A stretch of 64,000 nt of DNA from Colwellia sp. (GTDB lineage Bacteria; Pseudomonadota; Gammaproteobacteria; Enterobacterales; Alteromonadaceae), in the NCBI GenBank assembly GCA_002733765.1, contig NVWU01000006.1, positions 36,658 through 100,657 of the forward strand. The letters are read 5' to 3'. Positions 36,888-45,384 of this stretch are shown here, one piece after another. The notes beneath the pieces were generated by a model. That model saw only the letters and a program-made list of their open reading frames with translations, had not been told where the DNA came from and searched no databases. The position numbers and the translations under genes are program-made. The stretch's first letter is position 1. Each line of letters starts with the position of its first letter.

Positions 36888-36906
36888 AAAACTTTGGCTT
36901 AATCAA

Positions 36907-38034
36907 TTAATATAATTGTCTAAAAGATAAGCCTGTTTTTATCACTGGAAAAACTCGCTCTAACGTTTCTAACGATAATGGCTCACCATCAACATTATAA
37001 ATACTGACTGACGTTTTGTGATTCTGCTCATCAAGTGGGGCAAGTACAAATTGATATTTGGCATCACTTACTTCAATAACCGGCCGTTCATCACCCCAAA
37101 TAGTATCCCATATACTTATTTCAGGTTTAGTAAAAGCCACATAATAAATTTTATTCGTTTCGTTTAAGTCATTAATAGTAAAACCGTGTTTTTCAAAGAA
37201 AATAGGCATATTATCCCAAAGCTCATCCAAGCCCATTTCGACAATATAAGCTGGCTCCGCTTCATTATTTTCACCAATAGAGACCAATTGTTGATTCGCT
37301 CGCGCTAGACGGTTTTTTTGTTGTTGTGAGCGATAATTATAATCTACTTTCGCAACAACCTCATTTAGCATAAGCATTTCAGCGCGCTGTTTATCAATAG
37401 GAAGTATCGTTTTACTACCGCCATAATTGTCGGTTTTCATATAGTCGATTAATGAAACTTTTAAAGATAGACTTCTCCCATGAGGTTTAAGAAAGAACTC
37501 ATAACGGAAACGTAAACTTGTTGATGATTCAATGTCAGTAAATAACCAACCGGTTTCTATCTCATTATGATACCAATCAGATTCGTAAATTTCAGTTTTA
37601 CTCTGAGATTCACTTCCTGGTTCATCCTTAGTTGATGATTCAACTACCTCATAACTAACGTTATCAGACATCAGTTGGCTAACGAGTGCATTTTGGATAA
37701 AAACCAATAAATCTTTATCTTCAAGTGCTTTATCAAACCAAATTATAGCTTCATGAGTATTAATAACAACACGTGAAGATGCAGCAATAGGTAAAACTAA
37801 AGAAGGCGCTCTTACATCTATTTTGTCACCAATAGATCCTTGATGATTGATGTTGTTCGTAATTAAAAATTCTTTTTGTGTTGCTGGCTTATCTAAATTT
37901 TGAGGAACAATAAATGGTTTAGATTCTTGCTTTGTTGCATAATCAAAATCTCCCTGTGCATGCTTACTATCAACACTACTACATGCTGATAGCGTCAAAC
38001 TAAGCACAGAAAAATAAAACAATTGACGACTCAT
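36907..38034 (-). CDS. bamC: Outer-membrane assembly lipoprotein BamC
   Basis: A 375-residue lipoprotein of the BAM complex that inserts outer-membrane proteins. Signal peptide and lipobox LTLSAC (Cys18) are seen. The N-terminal region with the BamD-binding extended segment (FDYATKQESKPFIVP) and APSLVLPIAASSR match NlpB/BamC, and two helix-grip domains follow (TGWLFTDIE, and KIYYVAFTKPEISIWDTIWG). In many gammaproteobacteria dapA lies directly upstream; here the upstream 585 bp contains a mobile-element-like repeat and no dapA. Confidence 0.88.
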   Translation of the reverse strand: MSRQLFYFSVLSLTLSACSSVDSKHAQGDFDYATKQESKPFIVPQNLDKPATQKEFLITNNINHQGSIGDKIDVRAPSLVLPIAASSRVVINTHEAIIWFDKALEDKDLLVFIQNALVSQLMSDNVSYEVVESSTKDEPGSESQSKTEIYESDWYHNEIETGWLFTDIESSTSLRFRYEFFLKPHGRSLSLKVSLIDYMKTDNYGGSKTILPIDKQRAEMLMLNEVVAKVDYNYRSQQQKNRLARANQQLVSIGENNEAEPAYIVEMGLDELWDNMPIFFEKHGFTINDLNETNKIYYVAFTKPEISIWDTIWGDERPVIEVSDAKYQFVLAPLDEQNHKTSVSIYNVDGEPLSLETLERVFPVIKTGLSFRQLY

Positions 38035-38217
38035 TAAAACTCCTGAGAAAAACTATTTACAAAATTAGTATTCATTAGATAACTCAAATCATATTTGGTT
38101 CATTTGGATACCATATTATTAGCGCACCATGGTACTTGGCTGTTTTTGCAAACACAAGGTATTCGAATATTTTTATTAGCTGTATACGCTTCAAACTAAC
38201 TAAGCAACCTGATAAGT

Positions 38218-38475
38218 CCAATTGAATTAATGAATGCACCACTTAGCGAGAATGAAAAGGCTTAGAGGCAAGGCCTTGATTTAAGAGAATGGTTATTCCC
38301 TTATCAAAATCCATAACGCCGCATGTAAGTCTTTTCAACTCGCCCTTCGGGAGTTTCGTAGCAAACTGATAACATCACAAAATGAATGGAATATAGCATA
38401 ACTCTGTTTAACTCATTTTATTTGTTCTAAGCTCACTACGTAACGCTAAGTTGGTCGATTCATTATTTCAATTGG
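38218..38475. repeat. Complete miniature inverted-repeat element, family A
   Basis: 258 bp with imperfect terminal repeats: CCAATTGAATTAATGAAT at the left and CCAATTGAAATAATGAAT (inverted) at the right, extending about 32 bp. An internal core (38267-38321) is 55 bp long and about 87 percent identical to 40329-40383 in family B. The core is flanked by pairing segments AAAAGGCTTA and TAAGTCTTTT. A second end copy is at 699-751. It fills most of the 585-bp gap between bamC and bcp; the rest of the gap shows nothing else. Confidence 0.8.
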
Positions 38476-38619
38476 TATTACTCCTGTGTTAAATCAATTA
38501 AGAATTTTAATTCAATAAACCAAATTAACTTAACATATTAACTTACTAAGTTAATATGTTGGGAAATACGCAGCAACACATTATACTAATGAAAAAATTG
38601 GTAATAAGGAAAATAATAC

Positions 38620-39087
38620 ATGTTAGAAGTAGGTCAAGCAGCGCCAAAATTCACATTACAAGATCAAAATGGTTCGCCAATATCTTTAGATTCATTTAAA
38701 GGTAAAAAAGTTCTCATTTATTTTTATCCAAGAGCTTCGACTCCTGGTTGTACGGTACAAGCCTGTGCATTAAGAGATACTAAAGCAGAGCTAGATGCAC
38801 TAAACGTAGTTGTCTTAGGCATAAGCCCTGATACTCCCAAAAAATTGACTAACTTTATCAATAAGCAAGAGTTGAACTTCACATTATTAGCCGATGAAGA
38901 TCATGCTATTTGTGAAGCCTATAATGTTTGGCAGTTAAAAAAATTCATGGGCCGTGAGAATATGGGTGTTGTGAGAACGTCTTTTCTTATCGATGAAAGT
39001 GGTAATTTAGAGCATATTTTTAACAAATTTAAAACTAAAGATCATCATCAAGTAGTACTTGATGTGTTGAATGAATTGGCTAAATAA
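38620..39087 (+). CDS. bcp: Thioredoxin-dependent thiol peroxidase Bcp
   Basis: A peroxiredoxin of the BCP/PrxQ type, 155 residues, reducing peroxides with thioredoxin. The peroxidatic Cys44 is in PRASTPGCTVQAC and the likely resolving Cys49 is five residues later, the PrxQ arrangement. GISPDTPKKLTNFI and VRTSFLID fit the family. Upstream is the family A repeat element, which may alter its promoter. A short hairpin follows at 39099-39121. Confidence 0.95.
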   Translation: MLEVGQAAPKFTLQDQNGSPISLDSFKGKKVLIYFYPRASTPGCTVQACALRDTKAELDALNVVVLGISPDTPKKLTNFINKQELNFTLLADEDHAICEAYNVWQLKKFMGRENMGVVRTSFLIDESGNLEHIFNKFKTKDHHQVVLDVLNELAK

Positions 39088-39098
39088 TGCAAATATGA

Positions 39099-39121
39099 AC
39101 GGTAAGTAAAATACTTACCGT
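39099..39121 (+). terminator. Hairpin downstream of bcp
   Basis: Arms ACGGTAAGT and ACTTACCGT pair perfectly around AAAAT between convergent bcp and perM. No T-tract follows, so termination is probable rather than sure. Confidence 0.6.
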
Positions 39122-39159
39122 ACTAATATTATTACAGGTATAAAACTCAAAGAGTCGCG

Positions 39160-40230
39160 TTAAACTGGCTCCTGCTCTGTCTGTGTAGTCGAAGTCCACG
39201 CGTTAATAACAGCCTTCACTAAAGTTGCTAATGGAATAGCAAAAAACACGCCCCAAAAGCCCCATAAACCACCAAAAAAGATAACCGCAATGATAATAGT
39301 TACAGGGTGTAAGTTCACTGCTTCAGAAAATAATAACGGCACAATAACATTTCCATCAATTGCTTGAATAACGCCATATGCCAACATGACGTAACCTAAT
39401 TCATTACTATAACCCCATTGAAATAAGGCAACAAAAAAAACAGGAATAGTCACTACCGTCGCGCCTACATAAGGCACCAACACTGACAAGCCAACCAATA
39501 CCCCTAATAAAACAGCATATTGTAAATCAAGTAAAATAAAAGCAACGGTTGTAGAAATACCAACAATTAAAATTTCAATCACTTTACCACGTATGTAGTT
39601 CATTATTTGTTGATTCATTTCTTTACCAACTTGTGTTGCCATACGACGCTCTTTCGGGAAAAAAAGAGTTACGCTAGCTAACAAATCACTTTTATCTTTG
39701 AGAAAGAAAAATACCATCAATGGTACTAAAATAAGATAAATCATTAACGCAACTAAGTTAGAGATAGAGTTTAAAGAGGCTTTCAGCGCTAACTCCCCCC
39801 AATCAAGTAACTTATCTTTAACCGAAGAAATAAATGTTTCTATTTGAGACGCCTGAATAATATCAGGGTATTGTTCAGGCAACGTTAATAAGTACTGCTG
39901 ACCTTGCGAGATCATATGGGGTACTTCTTGTAGTAAACTACTGCTTTGTTTCCAGATGATAGGCATTAACCCCAACATTGAAATTAACGTAATACCAACA
40001 AAAGTGCCAACGACTAACGCAGTAGCTCCCGTACGAGATAAGTTTAGATTGACCATTTTATTTACCGGTAAATCTAATAGAAAAGCTATCGCTAAAGCAA
40101 CCAACACGGGCATAAGTAATTGGCTAAACAAGGCAATGAATAAAAATGAACATGCCAAAATCACCACTAATGTTACCGCATGAGGATCTGAAAAATTACG
40201 TGTATACCAGTTGCGGAACAACTTAAACAT
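39160..40230 (-). CDS. perM: PerM/AI-2E-family transporter
   Basis: A 356-residue inner-membrane protein with about eight helices in the AI-2E exporter fold. Seen: VALAIAFLLDLPVNKM, GISTTVAFILLDLQYAVLLG, VPYVGATVVTIPVF and the C-terminal DGNVIVPLLFSEAVNLHP. Families of this fold export small molecules or act as antiporters; the substrate here is unknown. perM next to bepA is the order known from enterics. An inverted-repeat element (40275-40541) lies 44 bp upstream of its start, in the position of the promoter or intercistronic leader. Confidence 0.88.
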   Translation of the reverse strand: MFKLFRNWYTRNFSDPHAVTLVVILACSFLFIALFSQLLMPVLVALAIAFLLDLPVNKMVNLNLSRTGATALVVGTFVGITLISMLGLMPIIWKQSSSLLQEVPHMISQGQQYLLTLPEQYPDIIQASQIETFISSVKDKLLDWGELALKASLNSISNLVALMIYLILVPLMVFFFLKDKSDLLASVTLFFPKERRMATQVGKEMNQQIMNYIRGKVIEILIVGISTTVAFILLDLQYAVLLGVLVGLSVLVPYVGATVVTIPVFFVALFQWGYSNELGYVMLAYGVIQAIDGNVIVPLLFSEAVNLHPVTIIIAVIFFGGLWGFWGVFFAIPLATLVKAVINAWTSTTQTEQEPV

Positions 40231-40274
40231 ATCTATCCTATTTTACTATTGAAATGAATTTTATTTACTTGATG

Positions 40275-40541
40275 TATACTCAAGTGAATTCAAAGTGCAG
40301 AATTCAGCTGGAATTAGAAACGTCTTTAGGCAAGGCATTGATTGAAGAGAATGGTTGCTCCCTTGCCAAAATCAATAACGCCGAATAAAACGTTTCTAAA
40401 CCAGCCCTTCGGGGATGTTTGAGTAAATCATACTATTCATTGCATCTATTTTTAAGGGAACAACCATTAATAAAAAGATGCGCCTTGATTATGAATCACT
40501 CAGACATCCTGAAACTCGCATTTTAAGTTCACATGAGTATA
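40275..40541. repeat. Complete miniature inverted-repeat element, family B
   Basis: 267 bp with terminal repeats TATACTCAAGTGAATTCAAA (left) and TATACTCATGTGAACTTAAA (inverted, right). The tips could include a TA duplication, as made by IS630/mariner-type elements. The 55-bp core (40329-40383) matches that of family A at about 87 percent, flanked by pairing segments AGAAACG and CGTTTCT. A further pair, AATGGTTGCTCCCTT with AAGGGAACAACCATT (40351-40365 and 40455-40469), encloses the second half. Both elements also share a CCCTTCGGG mini-hairpin. The right tip supplies the stop codon of the TusA-like gene. Confidence 0.8.
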
Positions 40542-40747
40542 GTAATTTTAACCCTACCATTGTCAATAAGACTTTGGTTATAACTATAACCAAGTTTGTT
40601 AAGCAGTTTGGGGATATCGTCAATTGAGCCTTTATCCGCAAGGGTTAAAATACAAAGATCACCTTTTTGTAGCTTTTTTAAGAGTAAACGTAAATTAACC
40701 AATGGCAGAGGACATTTTTCGTCACTGGCATCATATTCAAAAATCAT
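40529..40747 (-). CDS. TusA-like sulfur-carrier protein with element-derived C-terminus
   Basis: 72 residues with the TusA/SirA signature: Cys12 in the CPLPL motif, then LRLLLKKLQKGDLCILTLAD and SIDDIPKLLNKLGY. TusA proteins carry a persulfide for tRNA thiolation or other sulfur transfers; this divergent member beside perM is not necessarily the tRNA-thiolation TusA. The last codons (Ile-Leu-Met-stop) are read from the inverted-repeat tip at 40529-40541, so the original C-terminus may have been replaced. The core fold is complete. Confidence 0.82.
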   Translation of the reverse strand: MIFEYDASDEKCPLPLVNLRLLLKKLQKGDLCILTLADKGSIDDIPKLLNKLGYSYNQSLIDNGRVKITILM

Positions 40748-40856
40748 TTTATACTTCTTAACCTATATTGCTTTTTTTTAACAAGGTAATCTGAGACAAT
40801 TATCGCTGACATACTATATTAAGTGTTGTCATTAAAATAGCAGGAAATAAAACTAA

Positions 40857-41486
40857 ATGAGTAGCTCAGCTAAAACCCCTAACTTAAAAGAGATTAACGC
40901 TCTTAAAAAAAAGTTAAATTGGGGTGATGTTCCGGCGATCTATTATTTAGTTTCCTCATCATTAAGTGAATTAGACGGCATTTTATCTCATGGTTTTGAT
41001 AGTGCTTACAAAACCATTTTAGACCGTAACACATGGAATTTATCAGCATTAAATGGTCACAGAGATAACGATGGTAATATACAGGTAAAAACCAAACCAA
41101 AATTAATTTTACGTCATGATTATACTCATATGGGTTATGAATTACTTTGCTACCCTATTATTGATGGGGAGCGAATTAACCAGCCATTAGTACATGACAA
41201 TACTAGCCCTTTTCAAATATGGTTACCGGAAAGTATGCGTATGCTTTTTAGAATAAATAGCTTAGTTGCCTTTTCAATATTCACCTATCAAAATGGCGAT
41301 GAAGCAGATTTAGCTTTAGTTAAATATGCTTATTACCGCGTTGAAAAATTAATTAAAATATTATCCGAATCTTTTGAACTTGTTGAGGTCGAAGGTTATA
41401 ACATTGCCGAATTCTATCAAGAAATTGAACGAAAAAATGGCAACATACTAAATAGTGATATGATTCAAAAACTTTCTGAGAATTAA
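40857..41486 (+). CDS. Conserved-looking hypothetical protein between tusA-like gene and bepA
   Basis: 209 residues, soluble, no signal or membrane helix. It shows KLNWGDVPAIYYLVSSS, LILRHDYTHMGYELLCYPI and LPESMRMLFRINSLVAFS; the C-terminal third is helical. No family is recognised. Codon use and base composition match the neighbouring housekeeping genes, and it is followed 66 bp later by bepA on the same strand, so it is likely a stable chromosomal gene of this lineage. Divergent from the TusA-like gene. Confidence 0.65.
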   Translation: MSSSAKTPNLKEINALKKKLNWGDVPAIYYLVSSSLSELDGILSHGFDSAYKTILDRNTWNLSALNGHRDNDGNIQVKTKPKLILRHDYTHMGYELLCYPIIDGERINQPLVHDNTSPFQIWLPESMRMLFRINSLVAFSIFTYQNGDEADLALVKYAYYRVEKLIKILSESFELVEVEGYNIAEFYQEIERKNGNILNSDMIQKLSEN

Positions 41487-41552
41487 CTGTTTATTTTCAT
41501 GTTTTTTACCTCTATTTTATTCATGCTCTTTATTTAATAACAGGAAACCATA

Positions 41553-43019
41553 TTGTTTAATATAAAGCCTTTTTTTCTTGCTTGTGCATTAATAGCCGTG
41601 ATAGCCAGCACATGCCCTTTTGATGTTGAGGCTAATGGTCAGAATAATAAAAACAAATTACCTGAAATAGGCATTTCAGGCTTTAGTGTCCTTTCTTTAG
41701 AGAAAGAACGACAAATAGGCCAAGCCATGATGCGCCAATTACGTGCTAGCCAACCCTTAATCCAAGACCCTGTATTAATTGAATACATTAATCATTTAGG
41801 TAACCGATTGGTGAAAAATGCTCAGGATGTTAATTACGCCTTTAAGTTTTTTTTAATCAACAATAACGAGCTCAACGCCTTTGCTTTTTTCGGTGGCCAT
41901 GTTGGCATTCATAGTGGGTTATTAACTACAGCAGATAATGAAAGTGAGCTTGCCTCTGTTATTGCTCATGAAATTTCTCATGTAACACAACGTCATTTAG
42001 CACGCCGATTAGAATCACAAAGTAGAAGCCAAACATTATCAATGGCAGGAATGGTATCCGGTATATTATTAGCTTTAGTAAATCCTACTGTTGGCATAGC
42101 AGCATTGAGTGCTTCTATGGCTGCATCACAACAAGCGAGTATCAACTACACCCGTGGCAATGAAAAAGAAGCCGATAGAGTTGGCATTGCACTATTAGCC
42201 AACAGTAACTTTGACCCTCAAGGGGCACCCGATTTTTTTAGTAAAATGTCAGCAAAATATCGCTATGCAAGCAAACCGCCGGCAATGCTATTAACTCACC
42301 CTTTGCCCGAATCTCGTATCGCCGATGCAAGGCAACGCGCGCACAATTATCCTATTAGACAGCTAGCGCCAAGCTTGCAATTTGAATTAGCAAAATCTAG
42401 AATACAAGCGCGTTATCAAGGTAGCCCAAAAGACAATATAGCTTACTTTAAACAACAGTTGCTTAAGAAAAAATATAAACTCAAAGCAGCCGCCGAATAT
42501 GGCTTAGCAATCTCTTATTTTGAAAATAAACAATATCAATCAGCCAAGGAATTACTTGAGTCGTTAAAAAATCAGGATAAACATAACCTGTTTTATATCG
42601 ATGTACTTACCGATGTTTATTTAGCGTTGAAAGAGTATGATACTGCATTAACACTGTTGGCCGACTTAGCTTTATATATGCCGAATAATCAAGTCATCAG
42701 TTTGAATTATGGTAACGCGTTATCTATAGCAGGTCACTACAAGCAAGCAACAGCGGTATTACAAGATTTTTTACTCGTTAATCCTGATAACTTTATTGCC
42801 TATGATATATTAACTTCCGTTTATCGAAAGCAAGATAAAAGAGGTTTAATGCATACGGCTAAAGCGGAAGTATTAGCTTTACTGGGTGCTTATAGCAAAG
42901 CAGTAGATGAATTACAAACCAGTTATAGCTTAGTAGAAGAACAGCCATTGCTACAAAAACGCATTAAAGCACGAATTTTACAATTTCAAGAGCAGGAAAA
43001 TAAGTTAAAACGCTTATAG
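41553..43019 (+). CDS. bepA: Periplasmic M48 metalloprotease/chaperone BepA
   Basis: 488 residues, TTG start preceded by ACAGGAAACC. A signal peptide (to about Ala27) targets it to the periplasm, where BepA maintains outer-membrane protein assembly and degrades stalled LptD or BamA. The M48 zinc motif HEISH (His139, Glu140, His143) is intact, with the third ligand in NEKEADRVG. A C-terminal TPR array begins near residue 300. The arsC-like yfgD follows, the same order as in E. coli. Confidence 0.93.
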   Translation: MFNIKPFFLACALIAVIASTCPFDVEANGQNNKNKLPEIGISGFSVLSLEKERQIGQAMMRQLRASQPLIQDPVLIEYINHLGNRLVKNAQDVNYAFKFFLINNNELNAFAFFGGHVGIHSGLLTTADNESELASVIAHEISHVTQRHLARRLESQSRSQTLSMAGMVSGILLALVNPTVGIAALSASMAASQQASINYTRGNEKEADRVGIALLANSNFDPQGAPDFFSKMSAKYRYASKPPAMLLTHPLPESRIADARQRAHNYPIRQLAPSLQFELAKSRIQARYQGSPKDNIAYFKQQLLKKKYKLKAAAEYGLAISYFENKQYQSAKELLESLKNQDKHNLFYIDVLTDVYLALKEYDTALTLLADLALYMPNNQVISLNYGNALSIAGHYKQATAVLQDFLLVNPDNFIAYDILTSVYRKQDKRGLMHTAKAEVLALLGAYSKAVDELQTSYSLVEEQPLLQKRIKARILQFQEQENKLKRL

Positions 43020-43071
43020 CTAAACAAACATATACCATTAATGATTAAACTTAACGAAAAGAAACAAACTT

Positions 43072-43413
43072 ATGTTAACTATTTACCACAACCCTAGATG
43101 CTCTAAAAGTCGTCAAACACTTGAGTTAATCCAACAAAACTCTACTAAAAAACTGACTATTATTGAGTACCTTAAGCAGCCACTAACACGAATAGAAATC
43201 ACCCAACTTTTATCACTACTTGCGTGTAAACCTACTGAGATGATGCGAATAAAAGAGGCTGAATTCAAAGAACAAAATTTAGCCAGTGCCAGTGACGAGC
43301 AATTAATTGATGCGATGATTACTACGCCTAAATTAATTGAGCGACCTATTGTTAGCGATGGTAATAAAGCTATTATTGGTCGTCCACCAGAAAATGTTTT
43401 AGCTTTATGCTAA
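43072..43413 (+). CDS. yfgD: ArsC-family protein YfgD (arsenate-reductase-like)
   Basis: 113 residues of the glutaredoxin-dependent ArsC type: catalytic Cys10 in YHNPRCSKSRQTLEL, the Arg in LIERPIV and a typical ending GRPPENVLAL. In this genomic position (after bepA) the gene is called yfgD; arsenate reduction is possible but not established for this group. It lies 52 bp after bepA and 22 bp before the DUF2069 gene, so the three are probably co-transcribed. Confidence 0.9.
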   Translation: MLTIYHNPRCSKSRQTLELIQQNSTKKLTIIEYLKQPLTRIEITQLLSLLACKPTEMMRIKEAEFKEQNLASASDEQLIDAMITTPKLIERPIVSDGNKAIIGRPPENVLALC

Positions 43414-43435
43414 TTTACTAGGTAATAGCTAACAA

Positions 43436-43831
43436 ATGAATAATCAAAGAATATCAACCAACAATTTAAAAAAAATGGCGCTATTCGGCTATTTTTCTCT
43501 ATTATTTTTTATGCCTTTATGGCTATTAGTATTATCTCCTAGTGAGGGGTTAAGTACTTCTACAACACTATTACTATTTGTCTTACCCTTACTATTTCCG
43601 TTAAAAGGTTTATTACAAGGCAACCCATTTACCTATGCTTGGGCAAATTTTATTGTACTTATTTATTTTTTACATAGTTTAACCACATTATGGGTGTTGC
43701 CCAGTGATAGAATTTGGGCAACATTAGAGCTTATTTTTGCCACTACTATGTTTTTAGGCTGTAGCTATTATGCAAAATATAGAGGACAAGAGCTCGGTCT
43801 GAGTATTCGAAAAAAGAAGAAAGATAAGTAA
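43436..43831 (+). CDS. DUF2069 family inner-membrane protein
   Basis: 131 residues with four hydrophobic segments (LFGYFSLLFFMPLWLLVL, TLLLFVLPLLFPLKGLL, ANFIVLIYFLHSLTTLWV, LELIFATTMFLGCSYYA) and a basic tail. GLLQGNPFTYAWANF is typical of DUF2069. Function unknown. The association with yfgD upstream is common in marine gammaproteobacteria. Confidence 0.82.
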   Translation: MNNQRISTNNLKKMALFGYFSLLFFMPLWLLVLSPSEGLSTSTTLLLFVLPLLFPLKGLLQGNPFTYAWANFIVLIYFLHSLTTLWVLPSDRIWATLELIFATTMFLGCSYYAKYRGQELGLSIRKKKKDK

Positions 43832-43950
43832 AATATTACAAGCTAAAATAATATACCCATACCACTTAAAATATATGATTTAGCTATGATAATGTTTACG
43901 GGAATAAATCACCCGTAGACATTACTACTTGACTAAAAGGATATCCACCG

Positions 43951-44238
43951 ATGAATAAAGAAATTGAAATTCAAGCAGCAGTCTTTCGGCGTCTATTAGC
44001 CCATTTAGATAACCGTAAAGATGTACAAAATATAGAACTAATGAACTTAGCTGGTTTTTGTCGAAATTGTTTTAGTAAATGGACAGTAGCAGAGGCTGAA
44101 AAGCTAGGCGTTAATGTTGATATTGATACTGCCCGCGAGCAAGTTTACGGCATGCCTTATAGTGAATGGAAAGAAAAACATCAGCTACCCGCGACTGAAG
44201 AACAACTAGCTAAATTTAACGAGTTAAATCCTAAATAA
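43951..44238 (+). CDS. DUF1244 family protein
   Basis: 95 residues, soluble. AVFRRLLAHLDNRKDVQN, NLAGFCRNCFSKW with two Cys residues, and YGMPYSEWKEKHQ are hallmarks of DUF1244, a small helical family found across proteobacteria with no settled function. Ribosome-binding site AAAAGGATATCCACCG-ATG. The next gene follows 5 bp later, indicating co-transcription. Confidence 0.88.
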   Translation: MNKEIEIQAAVFRRLLAHLDNRKDVQNIELMNLAGFCRNCFSKWTVAEAEKLGVNVDIDTAREQVYGMPYSEWKEKHQLPATEEQLAKFNELNPK

Positions 44239-44243
44239 AAAAG

Positions 44244-44630
44244 GTGAAAACATTGATTTTAATACCACGAATCACTGAAGTTAATCAAGCTAATCATATC
44301 AGTAACTTAGCTATCATGGCTTGGTTTGAAAATGCGAGAGCTGATATTTCTCAATTATTAGACAATGATCCAAATGGTAAAGAGTTCATCTCTGTAATTG
44401 CTCGTATTGATTGTCAATTTAAAAGTGAAGTGTTCTATGGATCAGAGGTAGAAATAAAAACAATTGTTGCTGCAGTTGGGAATTCTTCTATTACAATAAA
44501 TCAAAAGGCATTTCAAAAAGGCGTGCTGGCAGCTGAGAGTACTACCATTATTGTACATTTTAATTCAAATGAAAAATGCGCTACCTCAATACCAGATACA
44601 TTACGAAAACTACTTTTAAGTTATGCTTAA
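44244..44630 (+). CDS. Hotdog-fold acyl-CoA thioesterase-like protein
   Basis: 128 residues, GTG start preceded by AAAAAAG. A 4HBT-type single hotdog domain: TEVNQANHISNLAIMAWFENAR corresponds to the family's D-x-x-x-H-x-N-N-x-x-Y-x-x-x-x-E-x-A-R motif, except that the usual catalytic Asp is replaced by Asn (VNQANHI). SVIARIDCQFKSEVFYGSEVE fits the core strands. Hydrolysis of an acyl-CoA is likely but the Asn substitution leaves catalysis uncertain. It follows the DUF1244 gene at 5 bp. Confidence 0.78.
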   Translation: MKTLILIPRITEVNQANHISNLAIMAWFENARADISQLLDNDPNGKEFISVIARIDCQFKSEVFYGSEVEIKTIVAAVGNSSITINQKAFQKGVLAAESTTIIVHFNSNEKCATSIPDTLRKLLLSYA

Positions 44631-44667
44631 CTTATATCCAGTAAAACAAACCTAACAGAACAAGTTA

Positions 44668-45381
44668 TTAAGAAAATAAATTAATTTCTTGTTCTGTTAA
44701 AGCACGCCATTCACCCGACGCTAAATCAGCTAATTTAAGTGCGCCAATTTGCTCTCGATGTAAGCCGATAACTCGATTTCCTACCGCAGCAAACATACGT
44801 TTTACTTGATGATATCTACCTTCTGTTATGGTTAACAGTACTTCATTATCAACCTCAGTATCTGTCACTAAGGTTAAAATAGCCGGTTTAGTTAAAGACG
44901 ATTCACCTTGTAATTGTATGCCTTGGGAGAACTTATCGATAAGTGCAATTGATTTTTCAACCGGAATAGGATTTCTCAACCATACCCGATAAACCTTTTG
45001 GCACTCTTTTTTCGGTGAAATAACATTATGCGACCAACGGCCATCATCAGTAATTAACACTAAGCCGGTGGTATCGGCGTCCAAACGTCCAGCAATGTGC
45101 AAATCAAAGGCTTTATCAACATCAATAAAATTCAATACTGATGGATAACCTTCATCAACATTAGAGCAAATACTATCGGCTACTTTGTGTAACATAAAAT
45201 ATCGTGAGCGCCGCGCCGTTAATATTTGACCATCAATATCAATGTCATTATTTTCATGAACCTGCATAGCCGGATTTTTGGCAACTTCACCATTAACTCT
45301 AACTTCACCACTTTTAAGTAACTTTTTTGCTTCACTTCGCGTTAACTCACTACTTTTACAAATAAATTTATCTAAACGCAT
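44668..45381 (-). CDS. rsuA: 16S rRNA pseudouridine(516) synthase RsuA
   Basis: 237 residues. An N-terminal S4 RNA-binding domain (MRLDKFICKSSELTRSEAKKLL) precedes the pseudouridine synthase domain with the catalytic Asp in AGRLDADTTGLVLITDDG and the C-terminal ITEGRYHQVKRMFAAVGN. It modifies U516 of 16S rRNA. The 3' end of the gene (TTGTTCTGTT on the plus strand) pairs with AACAGAACAA at about 44654, a possible terminator with a long loop. roxA lies 3 bp upstream on the same strand. Confidence 0.93.
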   Translation of the reverse strand: MRLDKFICKSSELTRSEAKKLLKSGEVRVNGEVAKNPAMQVHENNDIDIDGQILTARRSRYFMLHKVADSICSNVDEGYPSVLNFIDVDKAFDLHIAGRLDADTTGLVLITDDGRWSHNVISPKKECQKVYRVWLRNPIPVEKSIALIDKFSQGIQLQGESSLTKPAILTLVTDTEVDNEVLLTITEGRYHQVKRMFAAVGNRVIGLHREQIGALKLADLASGEWRALTEQEINLFS

Positions 45382-45384
45382 TTG

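Noticed and set aside
44653..44699. Terminator formed by the 3' end of rsuA and the following DNA
   Set aside because: AACAGAACAAG and CTTGTTCTGTT pair perfectly, but the loop of about 25 nt and the overlap with coding sequence leave its function doubtful, so it is mentioned only under rsuA.
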